In this document: positions 12,101 through 22,768 of the stretch, in pieces
How positions within the stretch are numbered: position 1 is the stretch's first letter
How the letters are laid out: each line of letters opens with the position of its first letter
NCBI GenBank assembly: GCA_036852015.1
Contig: JAANDG010000210.1
Location: 62,001-126,000, forward strand
Reading direction: 5' to 3'
DNA: 64,000 nucleotides
DNA from: Pelodera strongyloides
Lineage: Eukaryota > Nematoda > Chromadorea > Rhabditida > Rhabditidae
Made by a program: the position numbers and the translations under genes
Notes under the pieces: generated by a model
Databases searched by the model: none
Told to the model about the DNA's origin: nothing
Seen by the model: only the letters and a program-made list of their open reading frames with translations

Positions 12101-15100
12101 GACGTATCTTTGTCGTATGGTTATACGTGGGATACAAACTAATCCTAATACTCATAAAAACAACTTTGACTACTGACCATCAACATAATATCAATAACGG
12201 TAACACTGTCCATTTCAGGCACAAAATTCTCATGTAAAAAGCAAAAATACGAGTTAAAATGTCGAAATGGTACTTTGAAAACTCAGTCGACAATAAGGTG
12301 GTATTTTAATGGAGTGGAATGTGACTTCTACCCGTGGGGATATTGTCCAGGTAAGATTTTTTTGGATCTCCTCCTTTTTGTCTTCACTTTAAAGCGAAAT
12401 ACCGGCCGGTTTTTTAACCACATCGAGTACACTAGCATCCTTATATAGCTTATGCAAATGAAGTTAAATTAGAATTAAAAATCGAGCTAAATTCGAGCAA
12501 ATTTGCATAAATACGTGAGAATTCAGTTGTTCACGATGCGTTTCAAAAACCGGCCGGTATTTCGCTTTAACTAACCCGCGTTGATCCCGATCTACTGCTG
12601 TCTATACGTTGTCCGTGAACCGGGACTCGTAGTATCATCTGACAAAATAACGTTATAGAGAATAAAAGTAATATTTCTATTCAATTAAATATTTAATGTT
12701 TTAGGCGATCTCGTCGTGGAATCGACTACACTTCTAACAAAAAAGGCGTGCGAAGAATTGTGCATTTTTGGCACGAATTCTTCATCTGAACTTGCAAAGA
12801 AAGAAGAATTCTCCACAAAATTAAGAATTGCAAACGTCGATTTACATACTGACCCGCTCGTCGATACTCCAAATGCATCAGACTCGGCGACTACAGTACC
12901 CAGTTACACGCTGAAGGATTTGGTTATCAATTCGCCAAATTTGACTTCTAAAACAACTAACAATTCGGACAATACAATTTCCAATACACCGGAAAAGGGA
13001 CAAATTACTAATGATTCTGTTGTTCATTGGGAGAATTCTTCAAATCTACCAGAATCGGCTGTATCCGAAAACCATGCCAGTTTGGAAAATCGATACTACG
13101 AAGACGGAACACAGCCAGATTCAAATTCGGTACATTCAACAGTTTCAGAGGACGATCTTACCAAAACAATCTCAGAGGAACCCATTGGAAAAAATTTAAC
13201 AAAAACTTCCGACTATGATTTGATTCTATTCCCTAAACCGGATTCTAAACTAGAACCTGATGAGGAGAACAAGGACGCAAAGGAAAAATCAAAAGAACTT
13301 GAGAAATTCGAAAGGTCAAAAATGAGATGCGTTGCAAGTCCCAGTGTGGAATGTTCTCCAATTAACGTAGACGGAATGGAGACAATGGCTGTTACTGCAG
13401 ACGGCCAAGTCGTTCAAAACGGCCAAAAAGGTCAAAACGTCCAAAACCAAAAGAACATCGTTGAAGTTGATGATAACCCAAAGAACGACCAGAACATTAC
13501 TAAACAGAAAACTGCAGAGAATGATCCGCAGGCAAACATTGACATTGGTCTTGGTGCTGATGCCAACAAACTAGGAACATCGGATAATACAAGGAACGAG
13601 ACTAGTGAGGAAAATCAGAATAAAGAGAATGTGGAAACATCGCTAAACAAAATCCCTACAATTACCTATGTGGATCCCGGCGAGTCAGTGCCGAATGACG
13701 CACTGCAAGAAGGTAATCGATACAATGATATTTGTCTTTTGCATACTAGTTTCCTTTATACGGACGCGTGCTGTATTATAGGCATTCCTTGCGTAGACGC
13801 ATGACTCTAGTACCGAAGTCCCACTCTCAGGCAATTACTTCACAAGTTTGGTGTTTTCTATTGATATAAGGATAAAAAAAACGGGTTAAAGCTGTTGAAC
13901 GCAGCATATGGATGGGGTGTCCAACCCGGAGGTTATATCGCTTTACTAAACAGAACAATTTAATTTAGGTGACTATAACATGGAGGAAACAGCAACAAAG
14001 GACGAAGACTACGATTCAGTAGTTGTCGACAAAAAGGGAATCACAATTGAAGAACCTGCCAAAGAATGCAAGTTAATTATTGTTCGAGTTTTGCTATCGA
14101 TGTTATTATTCGGAATTCGGAATATAGATGACTTTCGAAAAAAGCACATCTAGTGTCTTTCGAAAAATTATCTACATGTATATTAAAATCTCACGCTCTT
14201 ACGAATTCGTTGCTTCCAAACGATGCGAACAAAAATCGCAAACACAATTAATTTATAAGGCAGTCATATAAAGGCTTATGAAAATTAGAAATTACAGATC
14301 AACCTCTGATGTGTCTTCGGCTACCATATAGAGAACTATGTGACAACGGTCTCGGCGCGCAATATACAGTACGATGGGTTGTGATCGATGATTTGTGCCA
14401 ATCGATACCATTTGGATACTGTAATGTACGGTATTACACCATTTTTTTAGAAATCCCAAAAACCAACTCACCAAGGTCTCTCGGAGGAACAGGTTGCTGA
14501 AATCCTCTTTCTCTATCTCTCTCTCTCCATATCTCTCTCCATCTCTCTCTTGCTTTCTCTCTCTCCCTCTCTATCCCTCTCTCTCTGTCTCCCCAAGCTC
14601 TCTCTCTCTCCCTCTCTATCCCTCTCTCTCTCTCCCTCTCTATCCCTCTCTCTCTGTCTCCCCAAGCTCTCTCTCCCTCCCGCCACAAGCTCTCTCAACA
14701 AAAGTAAATGCAGAAAAAATTTTCCCGTAAGGCCTAACCGTGTTATCAGAATTCACAACCGAATATTACGCACATTTTTGTGACCATGTCACCATATCTT
14801 ACGGATCATCGATATAAAAAAAAATAAAACAAAAATACGATGTGCGGTTGTGAAGTAGCTAGCTTCGTAACCTCACAGCTCAGTTGAGGCCATATTCACC
14901 ACTCAGTTTCGCGGGGAAGTATTCCAAGGGGTCTGGGGAATTTAAAGATCATTCTAAAGTGAGAGACGCAGGGAACAAGACAGAAGTTCCCTTAGGGAAC
15001 GTGAGTGGAGAATATGGTAACTGAGCAAGTTTTTCAGGGCGAAACGAACATGCTACTACCATTGACTGAAGCAGACTGTCGCATCAGATGTCTTCATGAA

Positions 15101-15366
15101 AGTGTTGACGACGTCCACTTCGGTAAGTCAAAATTTGACACACATATATATATATATATATACTAATTAAAGGTGTGACTAAAAGATACTTATTAACAGT
15201 TGTTATGTGCCTTATCCATTTGCACTATATGTCGGACAAATTATGTTTTGTGAAGAATCTTCCTTATTCTGCTCAGGAAAAAAAGAACATTTTCTCTAGG
15301 CTCCACAACCCAGTGAACGGTACATCGACAAACAATTTCTGTCAAGGTTGCATCATCACTTTATAA
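9156..15366 (+). CDS. Secreted WR1/lustrin-like and double Kunitz-domain protein
   Basis: Ten exons give an uninterrupted 663-residue reading: 9156-9231, 9497-9600, 11251-11332, 11886-11969, 12219-12350, 12705-13712, 13969-14067, 14298-14425, 15038-15122 and 15173-15366. Exon 1 is a signal peptide (MKYYFAILFICLLIVAGSAQ). Exons 2-3 form a cysteine-rich WR1/lustrin-type module (CGKIKKCPMGFFC, then GFCCPD). Exons 5-6 form a Kunitz/BPTI-like domain with six Cys (IRWYFNGVEC, GYC, ACEELC; P1 Arg). A roughly 320-residue Asn/Ser/Thr/Glu-rich linker follows. Exons 8-9 form a second Kunitz domain (LPYRELC, VRWVVIDDLC, TEADCRIRC) with Asp at P1, so probably not a trypsin-type inhibitor. The exon 7/8 junction keeps frame only if a GC donor (T|GCAAGT, 14068) is used. 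AATAAA lies near 15383. Likely extracellular protease inhibitor or matrix protein. Confidence 0.82.
9690..9795. repeat. Repeat family C (CCAAATGGTCAC motif)
   Basis: Contains GATGACCACTTGGTGAC, ATCGAAAACCGTCAGCAACT and GGTCGCCAAATGGTCACC. Related blocks occur at 23110-23205, 26925-27360, 43108-43265, 43695-43745 and 63900-64000. A dispersed repeat of unknown class. Confidence 0.65.
9888..9951. repeat. Perfect 31-bp hairpin with 2-nt loop
   Basis: Positions 9888-9918 and 9921-9951 are exact reverse complements, separated by TC. It lies in intron 2 of the Kunitz gene. A further partial copy (CTTACCTTGAAGACC) stands just upstream, and GTACAGTTGCTT occurs on both flanks. Confidence 0.9.
10440..10621. 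repeat. MITE family A copy
   Basis: Bounded by TTAA with the full inverted ends (AGCGAAATACCGGCCGG). Intron 2 of the Kunitz gene. Confidence 0.85.
11015..11195. repeat. MITE family A copy
   Basis: TTAA-bounded, CAAAATACCGGCCGGTTTTG at the left and CCGGCCGGTATTTTGCTTTAA-type right end. Intron 2 of the Kunitz gene, 55 bp before exon 3. Confidence 0.85.
11362..11535. repeat. MITE family A copy, diverged left end
   Basis: Left end CTAAAGCGGCCTGGTTTTG, right end AACGACCGGCATTTCGCTTTAA-like. Intron 3 of the Kunitz gene. Confidence 0.75.
12389..12570. repeat. MITE family A copy
   Basis: Well preserved, TTAA at both ends and both CCGGCCGG blocks intact. Intron 5 of the Kunitz gene. Confidence 0.88.
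14507..14695. repeat. (CT)n-rich microsatellite
   Basis: TCTCTC/CCCTCTCTAT runs inside intron 8 of the Kunitz gene. The long open frames over it on both strands are repeat artefacts. Confidence 0.9.
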
Positions 15367-15827
15367 ATCGACTTATTTAATTAATAAAATATTTGTCTTG
15401 TTCTAAATTAACATTAGTAAATTGGGACTTATTTTTTTCGAATCTATCAGTCTCTTCAAAAACACTGATTTTGAAGATTCAAAATGAATATACTTGCACG
15501 ATCTTTCAAAAATATTTATTGAGAAAAAAATCAATGCAAGTGTGCCACACCATGTGAGAAAAATCAATGTATTCGGTATTCATTGCTCAAACACAAATTA
15601 TTGTTACCAGAAATCGCAAACAAAAAAATGCCCGTAACTAATTGTAAGTAAATTATGAAAAGTGAAGCGTTGTTATACGTATATTGACTCAGATCACCGA
15701 TTCATGGTGCAACGTTGTAACTTACTCATACTCACTAAGAACGTGATTCCAAAGTCCAAAGAGTTGACTAAATAAAACCGGGAAATGACAAAACCTATGT
15801 AATAAGCGAAATCAAAAGAATAGAAAT

Positions 15828-18800
15828 TTAGACATCAACAGCCGGTCCTCCTCCAAAATTAACAAATTCCAAATCGCTAGGTTGTCGTCTGTAAATCTTA
15901 CAGAATATGCTAATTCTGATATATGGCTCGAATACACTGTAGACACAGAGTTGAGTACGGTGGACCTGGAAAGGGTAGTGTATATAAAAGTGGACTTGAT
16001 TATACATTTAAAAATTGTTAGTAGGTCCTGGGCTGTTAAAAATGTATCCCACACCTCACACCTGCACCGTGCACACACTGAAGGTTGGTATCATAATACA
16101 ATTAGCATTATCGACTTTGGCAATGAGCAATTGTCGCTCCGAAATGTGCTCTAGTGGTGGCTACTGGTGTCAGTAAACGAACTTTCATGCAAAAAGGAGT
16201 GGTTAAATTAGTGTAATTATTCTTACGACATAACACATATCTAAGACATAAGCATACCTGCATAACAGTGACCTCTGGAACCTTTTCCAATGCCAATTTT
16301 GTGTCACTTGTGTACGTGAGAATTCGGCCAAACGTCCAATTGAAGGAGTTGGCACGACTGGCTTTTCGGGCTGCCTGAATACTTTGGGTTCATATCATTG
16401 CAAAAGCGTACGCACGTAAAGTTTGTGTCGTTGTGTGCTAGAATGGGCATAGAAATTTGCATATAATACATGGGTGAAGTTGGCGATATTCACAAACCAC
16501 GTGATGATTTCACAGGCTATACCACTGAAATTTCAAACCAAAATCAAGAAAGTTCTTTCTTTTTTCGCTGACTATCGTCAACATTTTATCGTGAAGAGTA
16601 CCCATGAGCATAGCAAGTGTGTTGAGCTGGGGTTCTTATGCTTATGGGACCTTACTGTTAGCAATCAATTATCTTTTAGTAATTAGCCAATCACATCATT
16701 GTGGTTTATTGCATGAATGCAATATGTAAGCACTTACCTTCACCATATGCACAACTCCCTTAATCGTGAACGATGTTTCAGCGTGGTTGATCAAGAAATC
16801 AAATGGAAGTTTATTTGTCGCGTAATGGTGCAAAACCTTATCAGTGAGCATTGGGAAACTGAAAATTTTATGTTAGTTTATTACTGAAGAATAGAAAAAT
16901 AACGTCGACAGATACAATAAATGTCCGGAATTTTTAGACGTCCAACTAATTTAACTTAATCTTATGATTATTGATCATGACACCATTTGCATCTAATTTT
17001 GCTTCATTATGACCTTTCAATATCGCGCAAGGTTTCTATGCAGCGACAAATATCTATGAAACCTATAAATAATGAATTGTATTAAAGTATTCGTCAATAG
17101 TATTAAAATATTGTATCTAAACCAAAAAGGGCTAGGAACCAAGAAAATTACAAAGCTTACCTCTGCCACCGACTGCCCGACCCACAAATCCGTACACGAT
17201 CCAACTGACGATTTTCGATAAAAATCGCGTCACAAATAAATTGCGCGTCATCAAATTCGGTGTGCGAAATATCCAGAAACCGAATATTAGACTGATGAAG
17301 ACATTCGGAAAAGGTTTGGGAACTGAAAAATAAATAAATAAACTTTGTCTTCCTGGTTTACAATATTTTTCAAATATTTCAAATTATTTTTAATCGAAAA
17401 CTAATAATAGTTCTTTTGATTTAGATGTGCTATTTCGAGGAAGGTAATTTTTTCAGCGAGCTTTCTTCACATATGCAGATTATCTTATCGGAAGACGGAA
17501 GTTCAGAAAAACCACAAGTGCGCCGCAAGTGGTGTGCCAAATAGAATTCTACAGCTTTCGCGCACCAATGGCACACAGCCGTCTCTTGGAACAAAACAAA
17601 ACTCTTACCTTCCAGATACCATTCCATGTCGAATCCTGAGACAATCAATAGTCATTCCAGCCAAAGATTGGAACAATTCATTGGTAATGTAACCAGTCAA
17701 TTCGGCCTCGTCAACTTCGACGCGGCAGAGATAGTGAGGCACCTCGAGTACCTGAATTAAAATTTAATAACAGATATTCTGAATGAGGTGTCGTAGCATC
17801 TGAAAGCGAAATATCGGTCGGCTTTTCAAACACATCGAGTACACCACATTCTAATGCAGCTTATGCAAATGAACATAAATTAGAATAAAAAATCTAGCAA
17901 AATCGGAGTAAATTAGCATAGACGAGTATGAATTCGGTTGTCCACGATGCGTTTCAAAAACCGGCCGGTATTTTGCTTTAAACGAAACAGAACCAGCAGT
18001 TTTGAACCATTTTTGTACGGAGACTGGTGTATAAGTCTAATTGCCCTGCCATTGAAAATAAAGTTGAATGAAATCATTACCACCATCAATTTCTGTATCT
18101 CTTCTCCATGCTCTGTAGTGATTCTCAAAATGCACTGACCGTCACGGCGAGAGTGAATTCTTAGTTTTGGTATTGTCTGATGGTGAATCATCAAATTGCT
18201 GTCCTACAAGAATAATCATTATTGATTATTAATAATTTTATGTATGGCTCAAAATTTGAATCCGGTATGCTATGCTGCAAAATAAGTGCAAAATAAGTGG
18301 CAAAAAAATGCAAATATGGCTGCATCATTCAAAGTACGATAAAAGTATTTTTAATTTATTGACTACAGATGCTTGTATTCGTGTGCAAACATCTTTTTTT
18401 TTCTAAGCTGTAGAAATTACTGTATGAAAATTAACAAAATTCTTACATCGATGACGTCATAGTTTCTGTTTTCCATCCGCGTTGAGGTTCGCATTGAAGT
18501 GGCATCTTCCACAGTGTGTTGACGATTGCGCTCGTTTGGCACACTATTGGTGTGCCCGAGACTACTTGGGAGAAAACGATGGTTCACGGATTCATAAGAA
18601 GAAGCCCGCATCGACGAAGTTTGTGGCAACGATGGAACTCTGAATCATTAGCAATTATTCATTCTTAGGTTTCCTTCAACAATACGTAATTGTCTAAACA
18701 ATTAGTATGGTGCCTAGTTTCACTAGTTCGCAGATGCTATCCTTATTCTCACAAATTTAAACATGGTTCTTCAAACTATCATGATAATTGGGCTTCTAGT

Positions 18801-19323
18801 TACTCCCTGAATTAGCCAAACGCGCTACGGTTTCAGATGACAAAATTGTTGACGATTGCGCTCGTTTGGCACACTATTGGCGGAGATACCGCACAAGCAA
18901 GATATTGGAAATAACAAACCTAGTATCCCTATTCTCCTCATGGATGGTCTCGTACAGCTCCTCGGAGAGGTCTTCATAAGCATGGAACTCACCGTAGTCG
19001 TTTTTAGGAACGTGCCGCCGGCGATTCTAAAGATGTAGTTTTCCAGCTTTCAAAGTAAAAATAATTTTTTTAAAGCGGCATAATGTCCGTTTTTTTAGAA
19101 ACGTATTATGGAGAAGTGTATTTCTACGCTACGTGTAAGTGAGCATGTACTGCGCTCGATTTTTAATTCTAATGATGCTCATTTGCACATTTTGCATGGG
19201 AATATAGTGATCCGTTTCAAAAACAGGCTGTTAGACCGCTTTAAATGAACTAAACAAGTAACAAACCTGAAATAGAATCGAGGAGTACTTCTTGATGCGG
19301 TTGCCGAAGATTTTGAGTACCAT
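15828..19323 (-). CDS. Unrecognised nine-exon gene, 363 residues
   Basis: Minus-strand exons 19323-19267, 19026-18920, 18639-18447, 18203-18081, 17751-17609, 17322-17161, 16858-16738, 16374-16258 and 15896-15828 join in phase to a stop. The start ATG is two bases after TTTCAG, a likely trans-splice acceptor. The N-terminal third is basic and Ser/Asn/Arg-rich (MVLKIFGNRIKKYSSILFQ, no convincing signal peptide) and probably disordered. The rest is a folded-looking region with repeating blocks such as LFQSLAGMTIDCLRIRHGMV and NIRFLDISHTEFDDAQFICD, whose spacing resembles the leucine-rich or F-box-associated repeats common in nematode proteins. I see no F-box and name no family. The last acceptor (CTGTAAG) is weak and was chosen for frame. 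Two TTAA MITEs lie in introns. Function unknown. Confidence 0.7.
17801..17981. repeat. MITE family A copy
   Basis: GAAAGCGAAATATCGGTCGG at the left, CCGGCCGGTATTTTGCTTTAA-type right end. Sits in an intron of the unrecognised minus-strand gene. Confidence 0.82.
19070..19244. repeat. MITE family D copy (TTAAAGCGG...)
   Basis: TTAAAGCGGCATAATGTCC at the left and AAAACAGGCTGTTAGACCGC with TTTAA at the right. Related to family A in its middle, but the ends read AAAGCGGTATAACA instead of AAAGCGAAATACC. Confidence 0.7.
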
Positions 19324-19330
19324 TTCTGAA
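19324..19330 (-). promoter_or_regulatory. Probable spliced-leader trans-splice acceptor
   Basis: On the minus strand TTTCAG stands two bases before the ATG of the unrecognised nine-exon gene, preceded by an AT-rich tract. This is the usual arrangement for SL trans-splicing in nematodes. Confidence 0.5.
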
Positions 19331-20269
19331 ATTTGAAATGATATAAGAATAAGTCATACATTTTATATTTGAGAATCTTTTTAGGTGCATATTAGTTCAA
19401 GTAAAGAGAGCTTTCAGAAAGTTAGCAAGCAAACAAGAGTGCAACATTTCGGTGGAAAATGAAGAAAGGAGTTTGGATGAAAACCAAACTATGTTAGCGC
19501 TAGGTACTAACAGAGGAAATTGGCATAGAAAGGTAGCAACTGTTAACGAGAGAAAATTCGGAGAAAAACCCTTCCATGTAAGAAAGGTATACAGGACCGA
19601 ATGATCTTATTCCACCCTTTATAAACCCTTTCAAACCTCCCCTTAATAATATCTGCTACTCGTTGCTGGGAAAACGGTGCGAAACAGATATACCGCCAGC
19701 GGCATTGTCTAACCGATGTGCTAACGTGTGTCACGAAGCTGTCCAACTGTGTCACATCGCTGAGCAGATGTGATAAGATTCTGTATCTGACAATTCTAGT
19801 TAACTAATAACTAACCCGATTGAGATATTCAAATTTTTGAATCGTAGGCACGAAAAGATTTGCTCCCAACTAACCTTCACATGTGTATTTTTGCGCTATT
19901 CGCCAACAGCTCGCCATACCCACGCCAGTTGTGCGATGAGCAGCATTTTAGTGCTATGGTGCAAAACTGTTACATAATTTTTCACTAATCCACCAACTTT
20001 TTTTCCTTTTTTTCCACCGATAATGTTTTTTTGTGCATTTTCAGTCTTTTGTTTTGACATCAGTATCGTTGTACATGTGTTGCGTAGGTGTTCGCTTCAA
20101 AAGAAATGATTTCGGCAAAAATATCAATCAGGTCTGCAAAATATTTAATTCGCTTATTCACACCAATAGCAATAGCATATTTACATCAACAAACCCAGCA
20201 AAAAGTACAACACCAGCAGACTAAATTTAAAAAAAATAGACACTTTCCGCTGCGGATCCGCAATGGAAT

Positions 20270-20438
20270 TTAAAGCGGTATAACACCTTGTTTTTGGAAA
20301 GTACCCTGCATCCTTATCTATTTTTGCTAACATTAAGTGGGGGTCTAAATGGGGTTGTTTTTTCATACTATGGTACTGCAGTTACTAAATGCAGTTACTC
20401 AAAATGCGTTTTGAAACCCTGCTGTTATAACGCTTTAA
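20270..20438. repeat. MITE family D copy
   Basis: TTAAAGCGGTATAACACC at the left and CCTGCTGTTATAACGCTTTAA-like right end. Between the unrecognised gene and the purple acid phosphatase gene. Confidence 0.75.
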
Positions 20439-20927
20439 ACTAAGGTAAAGTTATAAGTACAGTGATTTACACCACACCCGTATGTAAACCTTGTCTACTA
20501 ATGCGCCCATATACAGTGTACCCCAAGTTAGTCAAAAATGAATATCTTATTATATAAAGGAGAAGAGTTTACTTTTTTGTTTGTGTGAACATAACGAAAT
20601 CTGTTCATAAAGAAAATTTTCTATTGGCATAGAGCATACAAAATATTTGCCGCTGGCGAGGTTCGAACCCCCAGCAGCGCACAACCTCTCGATTCATAAA
20701 TTCTCGATTCAGGAATTCTTTTTTAAATAGGGAAACAATCGGCCGAAGGCCGATTGCTATACTATATATAGGAAATCTTTTTTGAAAGCGTACAATCATA
20801 AAATAACCAAGCAACATTCTAACGCCGTCGTGAAACATCTAACAGCTTCAAGGACCAAGTTCCTCTAATTGCGAATAAAGAAACACGCGAACTGTTCCCG
20901 TTAAAAATGTATATAAGTATAGCATCG

Positions 20928-22726
20928 TTACAACCACTGTCCCGGCTTAAAACCCTGGTCCTTTGAAAGAGTAAAAACGTCAATAGGAGTTTCCGGATTT
21001 TCCGATGGTACATAGTAAACTGTCGTAGTCGTTGCGTTATGAACGTGGAAGTACGAGAATCCATAGCTTCCGGATCGCACAGCACTATAAGGAGCCGGAA
21101 TGATGTCTGATTGATCTTCGTGGTCCTTGCAACCCTGAAATAAAGCTTGTTTACCTCACCGGTGCTCTTTTAGACTATCTCTTTGTTGCCGGCATCTAGT
21201 TTGACACCAAGGCGGTCTCGTGAGGGGAATGGAGGTTATTTGGTAGCTAAGGAACCTTCGGAGGTATCTCAGTGGTATCGCTGGATCAAGTACCTACCGC
21301 TGCTCCAGTGAGCACATATGTCGTAGTAAGCGAGTTGTGATAATACTGAGGGTCGGCTTGTTTGTACGTCAGTCCTTGGTATAGGGGATAAAACCTGAAA
21401 GTTAAAGTGTACATGTTTTCATAAAGTGATAAAAAGATAAACTGGGTTATATCAACCGAATCCGCGGAAACGGTGCACCGGGGTCCAGCTCTGAGGCTGG
21501 ACATACTGGCCATTTAAACTTCCTGCTGTCCAAACTGCTCGGGGAGTCGATTTATCTCCGCTGGTTTTATCCATCTACCCACTTTTACACCCTTGGTGGG
21601 GCGAGGGGGTTCCGGGCCGGGATCGAACCAGTGACCGGCGGCGTGAGGGGGCCTTGCTACTTGACCTGCAGCTTCTTAACCCTAGAATTTTTCCTACTCT
21701 TTTTTCCATTCTCTTTTACACTACTTTATTATCGTTTGTAAACCATTTGTTCACCTCTCATATGTATGCCGGTGGCCCCAGAATCCGAGGTCTACTCCTC
21801 CCTTGTTAATTGGTGTTTCTAGACCCGGCAATTTATCTGTACCAGTTCGTGTCTGAAAAGCAATTAAGAATAAGATAATTGTCCGGTTTAATGATCTTCT
21901 CTCTCTAATCTCTCTCTAACTCCCTTCCCCCCTCTCTCTCTATTCTACCATTAGTAAAGTTTCAAAAACAAACAAACCATCAAAAACTCTTCCTCGTGAC
22001 AATGTTTCGCCTCTTTATTTGAGCAGTACATTGGCCGGTGAATCATGTAGATTATCCAGTCCTTCTCTTGATTCTATATATACAAATAGTTAGTGCCCTC
22101 ATGGCGCGGGCACTATTCGCGCGCTCCCGGCGCAACCCGCGCGCAGCTTTGGCTGGTGGACGTCTGCACTATGTAGAGCGAGTTCACTCTAAGCCACTGG
22201 ATAAGATAAATGCGGCGTTAACTACTCAACGAGCGTTAAAGCGAAATACCGGCCGGTTTTGAAAAACATCGTGTACATCAGCATTCTTATTCAGCTTATG
22301 CAAATGAACATAAATTGGAATAAAAAATCGAGCTAAATTCGAGCAACTATGCATAAATACGTAGGAATTCAGCTGTCCACGATGCATTTCAAAAACCGGC
22401 CGGTGTTTCGCTTTAACCGAGTACTGTGAAGGTGTGAAGGAACAGGGTGTATTTTATTACGCTAACATGCACACCTTTGCTAAATCCTCCTTGAACCATT
22501 TGAATTGTTTCTCCGCTTCTTTGTGCATCTCACTTCCATAGTATTCAGAACTTAGCCCGATAAAGTGAACGTTTCCAATGTCGACGCTAAAAGGATAAAG
22601 TGGTTTCTAATATGCTCATCTGAAATCAGTTACGCACACACTATTACCACAACAGTAGATCAAAGCAAGCTCTCCATCTCTCTATACTCTCTCTTTCTCG
22701 CGCTCTCTTTCTCTCTCTCTCTCGCG

Positions 22727-22768
<42 letters not shown>

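Noticed and set aside
13713..13804. Kunitz protein ending at the TGA at 13804
   Set aside because: A GTAATC donor at 13713 joins in phase to an exon chain that completes a second six-cysteine Kunitz domain.
14434..14783. Open frames on both strands rich in Ser-Leu or Arg-Glu
   Set aside because: CT microsatellite within a Kunitz-gene intron; the same pattern occurs at 22.7, 30.8, 44.4, 45.3 and 54.7 kb.
21978..22064. Idea that the purple acid phosphatase had lost its metal-binding His exon to a MITE
   Set aside because: A small exon encoding DWIIYMIHRPMYC was found in phase beside the MITE, so all ligands are present.
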